NCBI GenBank assembly: GCA_036346275.1
Contig: CM070711.1
Span: 65,511,078-65,575,077 of the forward strand
DNA: 64,000 nt
Source of the DNA: Otatea glauca
Lineage: Eukaryota > Streptophyta > Magnoliopsida > Poales > Poaceae
Reading direction: 5' to 3'
Of the stretch, positions 45,955 to 56,619 are shown piece after piece. The stretch's first letter is position 1; each line of letters begins with the position of its first letter. A model generated the notes under the pieces. That model searched no databases and was not told where the DNA came from. It worked only from the letters and a program-made list of their open reading frames with translations. A program made the position numbers and the translations under genes.

Positions 45955-48712
45955 TCAGCCATCCCGGATCAAATTTGTTGGTTTGCTCAGAACATACTTT
46001 GGTAGTTCATATTTGGCACCTGCAACAGAGTTTCCAAGGTCATCGTTGATTTGGTACTGAAAGCATGACTCATGGAGAAGATACACAAGTTACAAAAGAA
46101 GTTTTTCACCTCTTTCATCATAGCAAAGAGTCATGTCAGAATTTGATACGACGATGGCAGCACTGTTCACTATGTCTTGTGCAAGAGATAAATCAGCTTC
46201 TGCAGCAGCTCAAAGGGCATCCCAAATCTGTGTCGGAAATACATGGCAGCTTTTAAGTAAAATTACAGCATCTAATGTTTCTTCAACTACTTGGTTGTAT
46301 TCAATTATGTTCAGGGAGTGCCATCATCAGACAACAAACATGTATTCCATGAATATGAGAAACCAGCAGTTTAAGAGATGTAAAACCTCTATAAGCTCCA
46401 CACCAACCCTTTGTTAAAACAAAACAAAGATAAAATATGCTAATTGAGAAGTATATGTTTAACGAATTTGCAAGGTCATCCCAAGGACAAAACCAACAGC
46501 AATGTCCATTCCATGGGGAGATTTATCTCAATAAAGAAACATCCATTCCGTGGGGAGATTTATATCAATAAAATCAATGATGCATGTCAACTTTTGTTTT
46601 GCAATTCCTTTGTTTCTTTCCTCTTCAAGGACTATGGACATGTCGCATTTAACATCAAAGAGTGGACTAAATTACCAGCACAGCAAAATCAACACTACTT
46701 GGACATGTACTCCAAAGTTCAACATAATGAACTGCACACATTTATTTAGCAAAAGTCGAGTCAAATTCGACTGATGCCTCTTCTAAGGAGGAAAAAAGGA
46801 GTGGTCCAACAAGCATTATAAATGCATTGCAGATAAATGCCCACAGTACAAAAATGGGAGTTGTTATCAAGTGTAAATAAACAACACAGTACCTTTCTGT
46901 CCACCATAGTGAGGAGCAGTGTCCCAGAATTCATCACACATCTGTTTGAGTTGTGCTGGTGTTATTGCTCGAGTGTGCTTCCAAGGCTTTGGCTTTTTCA
47001 GCTTCTTACTGCTGTCTGAAATCAAGAGTAAAAGTTAAGCATTAATAACTGAATATATCCAAATGCGGCAGCAGGAATGTTTCATTGTAAACAAGCAATA
47101 CGCTTATCTTGAAACTGAATCAGGTTGTACATTATATCAAGCTAATGCCATCAATTAAACTGCAAAAACAAGGCAGAACCGCAGAAGCATACAAAGCGAT
47201 GAAATCATATAATTCTACTTCCAAGGACTGCTAACATGAGAGATGCCATTTCTCTCCTTTGTTCACTAAGCTCCAAGCATGTTCATGTTTTACTAACACA
47301 TACCTTTTCTTAACAAGCCTGTTTTTTTTAGTGTGCTAACGTTCTTCATTTGTCGAACAGGACAATACAAATTCATCTTCACCACCTTCACATACAGCAA
47401 GTTTATAGCTTGCTGAACATTTTAAAGCGGTGTAACTAAAACTACGATAAGGATACACCAGGATCAGTCAAAAGAGTGAAGTCATGTCATTTCGTTTAAC
47501 TACTATTGAAGAAAAGTAGTTAAGTGCGCTCAGTATTACAAGCAAGGAAAAGAAACTGCACAGGCAAGAGTGTTTCCTTTTGCTATTGCCATCTCACTCC
47601 CATTTAACCAGGCTAATGGATAAAGTATCTGACACTTATATAGAAAACAATTTTGCTTAATCGAAAGCTCGAAGCAAACGTCTTTCCTCCTACAATAAGA
47701 ATAAACCATCATTTCAGTCGGTCTTTCAAAGTGTCACATCTTTGATTTTGCTAGGTACAAGCAGAAGTGCTTCTGTCCTACTTAAGAACAAACTGTCAAT
47801 TCCATTACCTTCCCTAATACTCATATCTTTTCTCCCCACTAAGTGGATGTTAAACATTTTGTCCTAGAGTACAAATGGAGAACAAACCACCTCTCAATCG
47901 GCTATTCATAATATTCATATCCTCTTTTCCACCAGATTGAGATTAATTTCATCAAACAAAAATCTGTACTAGTGAAACGTTGATCATGGTGATAACAACT
48001 CCTCCATTATTCCACGAACTGTTCAATGGGGCTTTACAATTATGCCAGCTGCCCAACATAAGTAGAATAATCACATGTGACCAAATATAACATGAAACGC
48101 AACACAGTACTCCATAAGTATCAATAACTTGCCCTTCCCTGCTTCCTGACTGATGATACTGCAATTGAATTCTTCCATGACCCATCAATCCATTCCATCT
48201 ATATAAATACAAACAAATGGTGATATTCAAGGCACTTTCTTTGTTTTGAAGGCAAAATAACTTTAAAATAAACTCTATAAATCCCCTCACTAATTGAAAA
48301 AAAAGAAGATCTGCACAGCTTATTTTGGTAGAGCTAAATTATAACAGTGCACATTCGTAATGTAGAAATCCTAGATTTGTATAACAAATACGGTTGTATT
48401 TTCCATCATAGGAGTTAAAGCTGTATAACAAAGACTATAGTATCTTAATACTTAGCAGCACAATTGTGCGGGTAATTCGGCTAGTTAACCAACCAATAGC
48501 TGGCAGAGCAAAATCGGCATAACGATTACAATAACGCTTGATCAATAACCAAGGTCACTGACGAACTAGTTAGTCCTGCTCTCCATCGCGGTTCTTGGAA
48601 ACAAATTACTCAAGATATCAACTCTTAACCCCACCAAAGAAAAACAAGAAAAGAGAAAGACAGGGCAAAAGAAGAGACCATCAGTTCTAGGGGTGGATCC
48701 GGCGCAGCCCAT
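45955..48712 (-). pseudogene. Ubiquitin-domain-containing protein (UBTD1/2-like) gene, decayed
   Basis: Four exons can be traced on the minus strand: 48679-48712, 46893-47015, 46110-46227 and 45955-46019. Exon 1 starts MGCAGSTPRTD, an N-myristoylation-type start usual for plant members. Exon 2 has KKPKPWKHTRAITPAQLKQM and FWDTAPHYGGQK, exon 3 AAAEADLSLAQDIVNSA and SNSDMTLCYDER, exon 4 GAKYELPKYVLSKPTNLI and stop TGA at 45955-45957. These form the ubiquitin-binding N-terminal domain of UBTD proteins. Two lesions break it. The DALR codon CGA has become TGA (46210-46212). Exon 2 ends in phase 1, whereas exon 3 begins after its AG acceptor in phase 0, as though two bases (AG) were lost. The original role was probably ubiquitin handling. 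Confidence 0.72.
46505..46578. repeat. 37-bp tandem duplication inside an intron of the UBTD-like pseudogene
   Basis: TCCATTCCATGGGGAGATTT at 46505 and TCCATTCCGTGGGGAGATTT at 46542 begin two copies, each continuing 'atMtcaataaa'. No function is evident. Confidence 0.8.
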
Positions 48713-48854
48713 GGCGACGGCCGATCAGACAGACGGTAATTGTTGATTGTTGATCCAAATTCAAGAGAAGGCCAAACTTCTGACGGAGCGTAGCGGAAGC
48801 TTGTCGCCGGACTGAGATTGCTACTTTAAGGCACGGTTAAGTAATGAGTTTGAC

Positions 48855-49736
48855 ATGAAGGATCTAGGTGCAGTAAAGAAAATCCTTGGAATGAAAATTA
48901 TCAGGGAAAGAAAGTCTAGTTTGTTGTATCTTAGCCAACAAAGTTATCTTGAGAAGGTCCTTCGTCGTTTCAATATGCATGAGGCGAAACTTGTGAGTAC
49001 CCCCTTAGCTACTCATTTCAGATTGTCTGCTTCTCAATGTCCTGATTCTGATTATAACATTGAGTATATGTCTAGAATTTCATATTTCAGTGCTGTTGGT
49101 TTACTTATGTATGCCATGGTCTGCTCTCGTCCTGATTTGTCTCATGCTATGAGTGTTGTTAGTAGATATATGGCTAATCCTGGTAAAGAACATTGGAGGG
49201 CCGTTCAATGGATTTTTAGGTATATCTGTGGTACTTCTAATGCTTGTTTGCAGTTTGAAAAGACTACAAATGGCCTCACTGGATATGTTGACTCTAATTA
49301 TGCTGGAGACCTGGACAAGAGAAGGTCTCTTACAAGTTATGTTTTCACCATTGGTGGATGTGCTGTCAGTTGGAAGACGTTTTTGCAAGCTACTGTGGCC
49401 TTGTCTACTACAGAGGCTGAATATATGGCTATCTCTGAGGCATGCAAAGAAGCTACTTGGTTAAGAGGACTGTATATTGAGCTTTGTGGAGTTACATCTT
49501 GTATTACTTTATTCTGTGACAACCAAAGTGTTATATATCTTACAAAGGATCAGATGTTTCATGAAAGAACAAAGCACATTGATGTTAGGTACCATTATGT
49601 TCGGGATATTATTGCTCAAGGTACCATTGAGATATACAAGATCAGTACTCATGATAATCCTGCAGATATGATGACAAAGCCAATTCCTGTTACTAAGTTT
49701 GAGTTTTGCTCAAGCTTAGTTGGTGTTACTGTTTAA
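48855..49736 (+). CDS. Copia RT C-terminus and RNase H (truncated pol)
   Basis: A single open frame of 293 codons starts in RT with MKDLGAVKKILGMKI, QQSYLEKVLRRFNM and SRPDLSHAMSVVSRYM. RNase H follows: GLTGYVDSNYAGDLDKRRS (first Asp), SWKTFLQATVALSTTEAEYM (Glu), FCDNQSVIYL (Asp) and HIDVRYHYVRD. It ends with DNPADMMTKPIP, usual at copia pol ends. The frame is open for its whole remaining length, but the N-terminal domains are deleted, so it is not an autonomous pol. The first ATG is simply the first in frame. Confidence 0.85.
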   Translation: MKDLGAVKKILGMKIIRERKSSLLYLSQQSYLEKVLRRFNMHEAKLVSTPLATHFRLSASQCPDSDYNIEYMSRISYFSAVGLLMYAMVCSRPDLSHAMSVVSRYMANPGKEHWRAVQWIFRYICGTSNACLQFEKTTNGLTGYVDSNYAGDLDKRRSLTSYVFTIGGCAVSWKTFLQATVALSTTEAEYMAISEACKEATWLRGLYIELCGVTSCITLFCDNQSVIYLTKDQMFHERTKHIDVRYHYVRDIIAQGTIEIYKISTHDNPADMMTKPIPVTKFEFCSSLVGVTV

Positions 49737-49842
49737 GCCATAGTGGTTTTTTTGTGTCGGCAGTTTTTATTCTCTTTATTGTTTCAGGGAGTTGACTACA
49801 TTTGTTCTGGCTACAAGTTGAAATTTGTCTTAAGGTGGAATT

Positions 49843-50210
49843 TATTGATTGTTGATCTAAATTCAAGAGAAGGCCAAACTTCTAACAGAGCGTAGTGGAG
49901 GCAGAAGTTAGCCTATCAAGTCGCGCCGCCCCTAGGGACGCCTAGGGGGTGCGGCGGGGGGGGGGGAGGGGGGCGAAGCCCCGCGGTATGGATCGTTTTT
50001 TTGACCTAAGTCACCGCCGCCTATATATATCCCCTCTTGTAAGCCGCACGGGCAATTCGTCCCCTGCATTTGTAACTCTCCAGAAAATAGTGAATTTCTG
50101 CCGTCGGCGCCCGTGGTTTTTTCCCGAAAGGGTTTTCCACGTTAAATCTCGTGTCTCTTGTTCTCTTTATGGTTTGATCTTCTTTATATTTTGTTCGTCA
50201 TTTTATAACA
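49843..50210 (+). repeat. 3' LTR of the deleted copia element (368 bp)
   Basis: It follows a purine tract (AAGGTGGA) and begins TATTGATTGTTGATC, matching the left end TGTTGATTGTTGATC with TG mutated to TA. It contains a run of about 12 G with further G-rich sequence near 49950-49970 and a TATA-like CTATATATATCCCC near 50020. Confidence 0.8.
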
Positions 50211-50215
50211 GTAAT

Positions 50216-50539
50216 GATTAGGCTCCCTTCGAGAAGCTTCTGGAGCGGAGGCAGCTCCCGCGTCTGGACTGCAGGGAGCCAGGGATGGGAGGATGGAAGA
50301 GAGGGCGGTGGATTAAACGGCGGAAGCGGAGGAGGAGTGGGGGATGGAGCGCATCAGCATGTGAGATTATGCTAACCAACAAACACCGGTGCAGGTGTAG
50401 ATGGTGCCGATGAGGTGAGGTGCTTCTTTTGCCCTTTCTGATGCATTACTGGTTTGTTCGGGCAAAGTTTTCTTGCTTTGCTCGAACCTATCTACTCTGA
50501 GATTCACGCTCCAACCTCCAATCCCCGTATAAGATTTCA
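50216..50539. other. Former upstream flank of the UBTD-like gene
   Basis: After the right target duplication the host sequence resumes. It is purine-rich at 50240-50350. It probably contains the original 5' UTR and promoter of the UBTD-like gene, now about 1.5 kb from the coding start. No gene is seen. Confidence 0.45.
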
Positions 50540-50997
50540 CTAGGTAGAGTTGAGCACGATGCCGCGCTGCGGGGAAAAATCTGGTTCGAACCGGTGTCCG
50601 TGTCGAATTTGTGGAAGAGTAATTTTTTTTACAAAATAACCGGACCTAAACGCAATTCCAAATCTTTCGGGTCGAAAGAACCGACGCACGTGTCTAATTT
50701 GAGGAACTACGGGATTTTTTTTTGAAAAATAACCGATGAAAGGACCTGTTCGCGATTTTGGAATCTTTCGGGTCGAAAGAACCGGTGCCAAGTCGAATTT
50801 GCATAATTATATGATCCTTTTTGCAAAATAACCGGTGGAAGGACTTGTTTGCGATTTCAAAATTCACAGGGTTCTTTTTGCAAAAAAAACGGTGGAGGGA
50901 CCTTTCCACGATTACAGATTTTTCGAAGGGTTTTCTCGTAAAACCCGTGACGTGGGCAGCTTCCTGCGCGAGAATTCTTCCGCGTATAATAGAGGTA
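50540..50997 (-). mobile_element. Putative small non-autonomous Helitron
   Basis: Minus-strand 5' end: TCTATTATACGCGGAAGAAT near 50997, which resembles grass Helitron starts. Minus-strand 3' end: CTAG at 50540-50543 followed by T, preceded within about 20 bases by a GC-rich palindrome (CCGCAGCGCGG). The interior has four or five variants of a unit of about 80 bp built on 'aaccggtggaaggacctgttcgcgatttt' with 'ctttcgggtcgaaagaaccgg'. The base before TC is not the expected A, so the call is tentative. Confidence 0.45.
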
Positions 50998-52031
50998 TTA
51001 TTCACCTAAGCTAGCGGGTTGGACTCACATCCTTCCTTAGTTCCTTGCGACTTGCAAGTTGGATTCGATCATAGCATATAAGGCTTATATAAAACGGGAA
51101 AATTTTATAGGATCTCTATTGTATAAGTCAACCACAAATATTATAAAGTTGCTTAAAAAAGATAAATATGTTAGAAATTATAAAAAAATAAAAAACATAT
51201 ATCTTTTAATTTGATAGATCCTAATTATAGTCGATCAACAATGACAGTTGGATGTTATTAAAAAAGAAATATGCTATAATTTCTAAAAAAAAGCGAGGCA
51301 TCTATCTCTTGATTTGATGGGCCGTATTTAAAAAATACACTATAGTAGCTATTAGATGCTATAGCTTAGAGGTATAAAATGTTTTCTAATTTAAAACCAA
51401 AAGAAAAGATAAGCTTTGTACATGTCAAGGAGTAAAAAAAAATGGGAACCCATTGTCACCCACGTACGGCAGTAAGAGGGAAATTGTTGTGTTTACGACA
51501 GACTACAGGGTTTTGGCAATTTGTGCAATTGACTTTTTAAGACTTTTCAATGTAATTAGCATAGGGTTTGCAACAGACTAAAGGAGCTTAATTAGCACTA
51601 ATTATATGATGTACATAGGGTTTGCAACTAAAGGAGTATTAGAATTTGGAGCAATTATTGTTATGTATGTACAGTATCAGTTCCATTAGGAAATTAGATT
51701 AGGTACTGTAAACAATAGCCGAAAGAAGCTTGGCTAATAAATGCACATTAAACCTTCGAGAGGCAACGTAAGACAGAGAATTGAAGTCACGGTAGGAGGT
51801 TGAATAAGGAGATAGACAAATCAAGCTTAAGGATATTATGTCAATCAAATCATACGTGCAAAAACCAAAGTACGAAAAACTAGCAACAGATTTACAAGCA
51901 CTTACACTACCATTGACATTACACGATCCAAGATCCCCAAATTTCTTTGGACGGCGAAACGCCGGTGGTACAATGCGACCCTGATTGCATGGCCACGTTT
52001 TATTCGACCAAGTCTCACTCTCGGCGCGCGA
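50998..52031. other. Intergenic DNA downstream of the pathogen-related gene
   Basis: AT-rich, no gene recognised. A short imperfect repeat (catagggtttgcaac ... taaaggag) occurs near 51564 and 51615. The right end should include the 3' UTR of the next gene. Confidence 0.4.
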
Positions 52032-53239
52032 TCACTCGCGCTTTCCCGAGCCGAGGAAGGGACAGGGCTGCGGTTGCGGGTCAGGACCGGATGCCGATAC
52101 GGTAGCCGCTTCGCCGGGCCTCTCCGCGAGCGCGGCTTCCTCCACCTTGGACGCCACCGTCGGTCCCTTGAGAAGGCCCCCGAGAAGCTCGCCGGGATCG
52201 TAGAACACCTCCACGTCCTCCGCCCGCAGTTGCTCGTCCACCTGCGGCATGCGCCCACGTACGGTCAGTGATCACTTACGAATAGCGCGTAGCATCAGTG
52301 TCCATCACACACTGAATCTGTCCGATTAACAGTGGCGACTACGCACAGTATTAATTGAGCGAATCCTTAATTACTCGCTACGTACGTGGTCTTTACGTGC
52401 GAACTGGGAAGAGATAAGACCAAGCCTTGCTTTGATTGACTGGTTATTTGATTGATGGGGAGGAGGCAATATTTTTTATCGATACATGATCTCGACGGTG
52501 GGTTGCTTATACCAACCTACACGAAACACGTACACGTATGGATGGGTATGGCGCACCTTGAGGACGGCGACGCCGTAGAACTCGACCTTGTCGCCGGTGG
52601 GGGCGTGGACCTTGTACGGCCCCTCCATGTGGCCCCAGTGCCGGAACTTGAACGCGATCACCGGCGGGCCGGAGTACACCTTGACCACCTCCCACGCGAA
52701 CCCGCGAGGGAACGCGTCGCGGAACAGCTCGTGCGAGGACTCGAACGTCTCGGCCGCGGCGTCGTAGGCGCCGGCGCCCGGAAGAATCGGGCCCGCGAGA
52801 AGCGCGTTGTAGCTGCCCACGGCCAGCGTCTCCTCCCCCGTCAGCGGCCGCCCGCCGTTCACGGACAGCCGGAACCGCCCAGGGCTCACTGACTTGAAGT
52901 CCTCGAGCCGGGCCTTGTGCGACAGCTCCATCTCCCACGTCTTGATCGCGTTCTGCACCGTCTCCTCCAGCGAACCCTTCGGCCACTCCTGCGCGTGAAG
53001 GAAGACCACGCATATACGCGTTTGTGAAGAAACCAAATGGGATCGCCATATTTTAAGACGCGCGTGCATCTGAAGGGATCGAAGGATCGAACCTGAGTCC
53101 TCTCGGCCTCGAAGAGGCAGTTCACGGCGTCGTACGTGGGCGGCGCGCCGTGCCGCCACGCGGTGTTCTTCTCGCCCTCCCCGACCAGGTGTGACCTGTA
53201 CCTGTCGCCGCCGGAGGAATCCACCGATGGTGCATCCAT
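52032..53239 (-). CDS. Pathogen-related protein (barley PRP-type, SnoaL-like fold family)
   Basis: Three exons on the minus strand: 53093-53239, 52557-52988 and 52032-52241, all GT-AG and phase 0, giving 262 residues. The start is the ATG at 53239 (MDAPSVDSSGGDRYRSHL). Family signatures are GEGEKNTAWRHGAPPTYDAV, WPKGSLEETVQNAIKTWEME, VGSYNALLAG, FPRGFAWEVVKVYSGPP and AFKFRHWGHMEGPYK. In barley this type of gene is induced by pathogen attack; the biochemical function is unknown. No signal peptide is seen, so the protein is probably cytosolic. After the conserved VFYDPGELLGGLL the protein has a tail of about 40 residues rich in Ala, Glu and Pro. The gene looks intact. Confidence 0.9.
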
Positions 53240-54399
53240 CTCGACGCGAGATGATGGCGATGACGAGGTCGAGTGCTGTGTGGTTTGTTTTGCGTGCGCT
53301 TGCGTTTAATGCAATGGATGGAGTGACGGACGGGATTTTAGAACTCCCTTCGGGCAGCTTATATGTCTAGATACTGCTTAAAAAATCAGAATATTTGCTG
53401 AACGGAAGAATTTTGAATAGCTTCTTTCATAATTAGAAGATGTTCTCTAAATAGAATTAGAATACGGATGCCAGCTGATTCTCGCCGATCCGGTCCTTCA
53501 CCTCCACACGGAGCCGGCCTAGCCCGATATTCCTACAATTAGAAGCAGCTTCTCTCATAATTCAGAATCCGCACAATCAGAAGCTGTTCTGAAGGGAAGT
53601 TTAAAGAGGTAAATCCAAAAGTATAAGGGATTATTTATCCGCCAACTAACTGTTTTTTTTCCAAAACAAAATCAAACAAAATTTTCACCGCTAAGATTAA
53701 ATATCACTTCATCTATATGCTTGACACGTGTCTCTTGCCAATCCTCAATTACTCCTGCCCTCCACTCTTCTGTAGGACCGCTCCAAAGTTTATATCACTA
53801 CCTCCACCATAAACCTAAACTCACTTCTGTGCAAGCTTGCCAGACGCTAGCATGCCACACCTCACAAATCTTGACTTACCTCTCTACCTCCTCCGCCACT
53901 ATCGCCTACCGGCCATCACCTTCCTCGGCTATGTTGGTGTTTGCTATTTGTCACCCCTACAACATCTAACTCACCAATCCTCATCACCCCGCCAACCTTA
54001 CTCACCCATAGCTAGTGGTGTCCTAGCTAACCAATATTGGGTCTCTGCTCACTACAAGCTATGGTTTTATACTAGATAAATTATAAAATTCTAACTGCAT
54101 TGAAGTTATGCCAGAGAATACTATCGCCGAAATCTCGATACAGAATGCCAAAAAATGGCTTCTTTTTAAAATTTCAGTTTACCCGAGGTTCCTCGGGAAA
54201 AAACCTAAGGTTACCGGCACCCGGCAGCTAGGCATCCATATAGAGTGCTACTCTGTTTTTTTTCCTTTTCGAAACCTCCATATAGAGTAACTTGCATATG
54301 ATGACTCATTGACTCTGATAGCAATCTTTTGTAATTCAAGTTCAGTTCAATAAACCGTCGGCGAATCTGCGTTTTTTTTGGGAGAAAACGCTAAGGGAT
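53240..54399. other. Upstream region of the pathogen-related gene
   Basis: This should contain the promoter of the minus-strand pathogen-related gene. I see no reliable TATA box. Open frames at 53721-54079 have no recognisable motif. Confidence 0.4.
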
Positions 54400-55110
54400 T
54401 TAAACGTAATTTCGTTTTTCTTCAGGTCCAATTTGTTAAAAACCAATTTCTTAGGTCCTAAATGTAATTTTATTTTTTTCAGGGTCCATTCTGCTAAAAA
54501 CCGCCGTAGGACCTAAACGTAAACCGCGGAGGGACCTAAACGTAATTAGAGTTTTTTGGTCTATTTTGTTAAAACCGACGGAAGGATTTAAACGAAATTT
54601 CAAATTTTCTAAATGATCTTTTCACGAGAAAGATAACGTGGTATGGATGAAACGATGGAGAATTTCTCGGGTATAATATATACTAGACAATCGAGCGCGG
54701 CGTACCACGCCGCGACCGTCGCTCCCTATGCGAGCAAATCAAGAAAATGTGTGAATGCCACTCCCTACGCGAGCAAATCGAGAAAACACGCGAAATGGTT
54801 GAAAGGATATAATCTGTGATTTCGTTTTTCCGAAAAAGGGCTTAAACATAATACTAAAAAATGCAAAAAGGACCTAAATGCAATGTATTTTTTTTAAAAA
54901 AGGACCTGAACGTATTTCCCCCCAAAAAGGGCCTAAACGTAATTTTGATTTTATGAAAAAGGACTCGAGCGCAATGCTTAAAAACGCATAAAGGACCTTA
55001 ACATAATATATATTCTTTTTCGAAAAAAGAACCTAACCGTATTTTTTTTCAAAAAAGACATAAACGTAAATTTTTTGAAAAAGAACCTAAACGTAATTTT
55101 TTTTCGCGGC
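54400..55110 (-). repeat. Degenerate array of 'ggacctaaacgtaatttt' units with an embedded Helitron-like end
   Basis: More than ten variants of a phrase close to GGACCTAAACGTAATTTT occur from 54400 to 55110, spaced roughly 30-60 bp. At 54683-54714 the minus strand shows an 8-bp perfect stem (CGCGGCGT/ACGCCGCG, 3-base loop), 9 bases, then CTAG followed by T, the layout of a Helitron 3' end. The next minus-strand bases, TATATATTATACCCGAGAAA, resemble the Helitron start near 50997, so two elements may be joined end to end. Outer boundaries were not found. Confidence 0.45.
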
Positions 55111-55279
55111 TCGGCTCGAGCCGGCGCAGAACCAACTTAAATCGTTGTGATGCTAGGGATTCTATGGTGTATAACAGAGGGAGGATAGTATACATATATC
55201 CTGAATCTTCTGTAAGCATCCGTACGTAGTTTAATACTATTAAGCCCCTGGGCCCTGGCGGCTAACACTAATAGTATCA

Positions 55280-55510
55280 TATAGCACTAGTGGCCTGCAA
55301 TCACTCGACGCTAGCGAACAATGTTAGCCTGCCAGTCTACCGCTAAATTTCTAAATTAGGTCTACACTAGAAGAAAAAAAAGAAAATATGTGCAGTGTCC
55401 TATAGCATTAGTGGCCCGCAATTACTCTAGCGAACAATGTTACCCTGCAGGTCTGCCATTAAATTTCAAATTAGGTCTCCACTAGAAGAAAAAAAAATGT
55501 GCTGAGGTGA
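55280..55510. repeat. 121-bp tandem duplication
   Basis: Copy one (55280-55400) and copy two (55401 to about 55510) share 'tatagcaYtagtggccYgcaa', 'tagcgaacaatgtta' and 'cactagaagaaaaaaa' in the same order, with several substitutions and small indels. Confidence 0.8.
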
Positions 55511-56098
55511 AAATCTGAAAATAAAATGAAAAAAAGATAAATTACAACTCTTCAATGGAATCTGTCTTTTTTCCCCTCTAGTATACATCATTTTTAAGCT
55601 TACTTTTTGCAGGATGGTTAATCATCTCATGATCTAATTGGCCAAATTTTGTCGAAAGTTTCCATTGACGTTTTAAGGTGATGCACTGATGCCCGGTTGC
55701 TACGAGCTCCTTTCTGTAAGAAGTAGACTGTTCTATTTGTACTTTAAAAGTTGCACCGTCAAAAGCCGTCGCCCTGGGACATGTGCAGGTGTTTCGGGTC
55801 CCGACTCCCGATTGCCGAGATGGCATTGGCTTGGTTGAATCTGGCCGCGGCATGTGCAAGTGCTTTGGGTTCCCAAGAGCCTAGATGGTTACGTTTTAAA
55901 TTCGCATACGTCTAGTACAGCTGAATGCTCTCGTTTGGACCTGTATACGAGTACACTGCATGCATCGAACGCCAATCATCGTCGTGTGCCACGTACGCAC
56001 GCACGCAGTAGCTAACATGCATATACCAGGAATCGTAGTCTAGAGATCTACTTGCTACTTAAATGCATCTTCAGTCCGCGTTTATAGCACGACGTAGT
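55511..56098. other. Intergenic DNA
   Basis: No gene recognised. The phrases near 55770-55800 and 55845-55870 ('ggacatgtgcaggtgttTcggg' and 'ggcatgtgcaagtgctttggg' variants) suggest a small diverged duplication. Confidence 0.35.
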
Positions 56099-56369
56099 CA
56101 GAGACGGAGTCAGGATTCATTCAAGAGGGGAGCTGAATACAAGTACATATACTAAATATAAAAACTACCAAGACAACATATTATAGTTGAAATTTAAATG
56201 CACGTAATATAGTATTAGTATGTAAATATGCAATGAGAAAAAATTACTTTTTATTGCCACCGTCGGAAAGAAGAGATTTGACAAATAAAATCTACAGACT
56301 TTTTGGGGTTTCTCGTGGTGGGCTAGGGGGGCTGAAGCCCCACCAAACCCCCCGCTGGCTCCGCCTCTG
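56099..56369. mobile_element. hAT-type MITE
   Basis: The 271-bp element has terminal inverted repeats CAGAGACGGAGTCAG (left) and CAGAGGCGGAGCCAG (from the right), 13 of 15 identical. The flanks are gacgtagt (56091-56098) and gacatagt (56370-56377), an 8-bp duplication with one mismatch, as made by hAT transposases. The interior is noncoding. Confidence 0.75.
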
Positions 56370-56619
56370 GACATAGTTGATTGGTCAAGGGTCGATGCTT
56401 TAAAACCAATCTACGTAGACACATACTGATGGACGATCGATGGTGGATGGACGATGTCTCACTCATGCTAGGGTAACGCTAAATCAACTGTCAAGTTCGT
56501 AATAATGGCCACCATTTAGGGAATATGGAATGAGAGAAATGCGATAATTTTTCGGCAAATCGAGCGCCCGCCTAAAGTATGCTAAAAAATACGGTTAGGT
56601 TTTGTAGTATGCTAAAAGA

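Larger units (their letters stand above)
48741..50210 (+). mobile_element. Internally deleted Ty1/copia element with target duplication GTAAT
   Basis: The element starts TGTTGATTGTTGATCC at 48741 and ends TTTTATAACA at 50210, flanked by exact gtaat at 48736-48740 and 50211-50215. The left LTR survives only for about 60-70 bp, then sequence jumps to the end of reverse transcriptase and RNase H. The 3' LTR (49843-50210) is complete. A deletion has therefore removed the rest of the left LTR, gag, integrase and most of RT. It lies in the 5' flank of the UBTD-like gene, 24 bp from its ATG, in the opposite orientation. Confidence 0.85.

Noticed and set aside
52507..53049. 180-codon minus-strand frame over the pathogen-related gene
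   Set aside because: It is an out-of-frame shadow of exon 2; the spliced frame has clear family motifs.
53721..54079. Two overlapping plus-strand frames upstream of the pathogen-related gene
   Set aside because: Composition is biased to Ser/Thr/Leu/His without a domain; no promoter or splice support.
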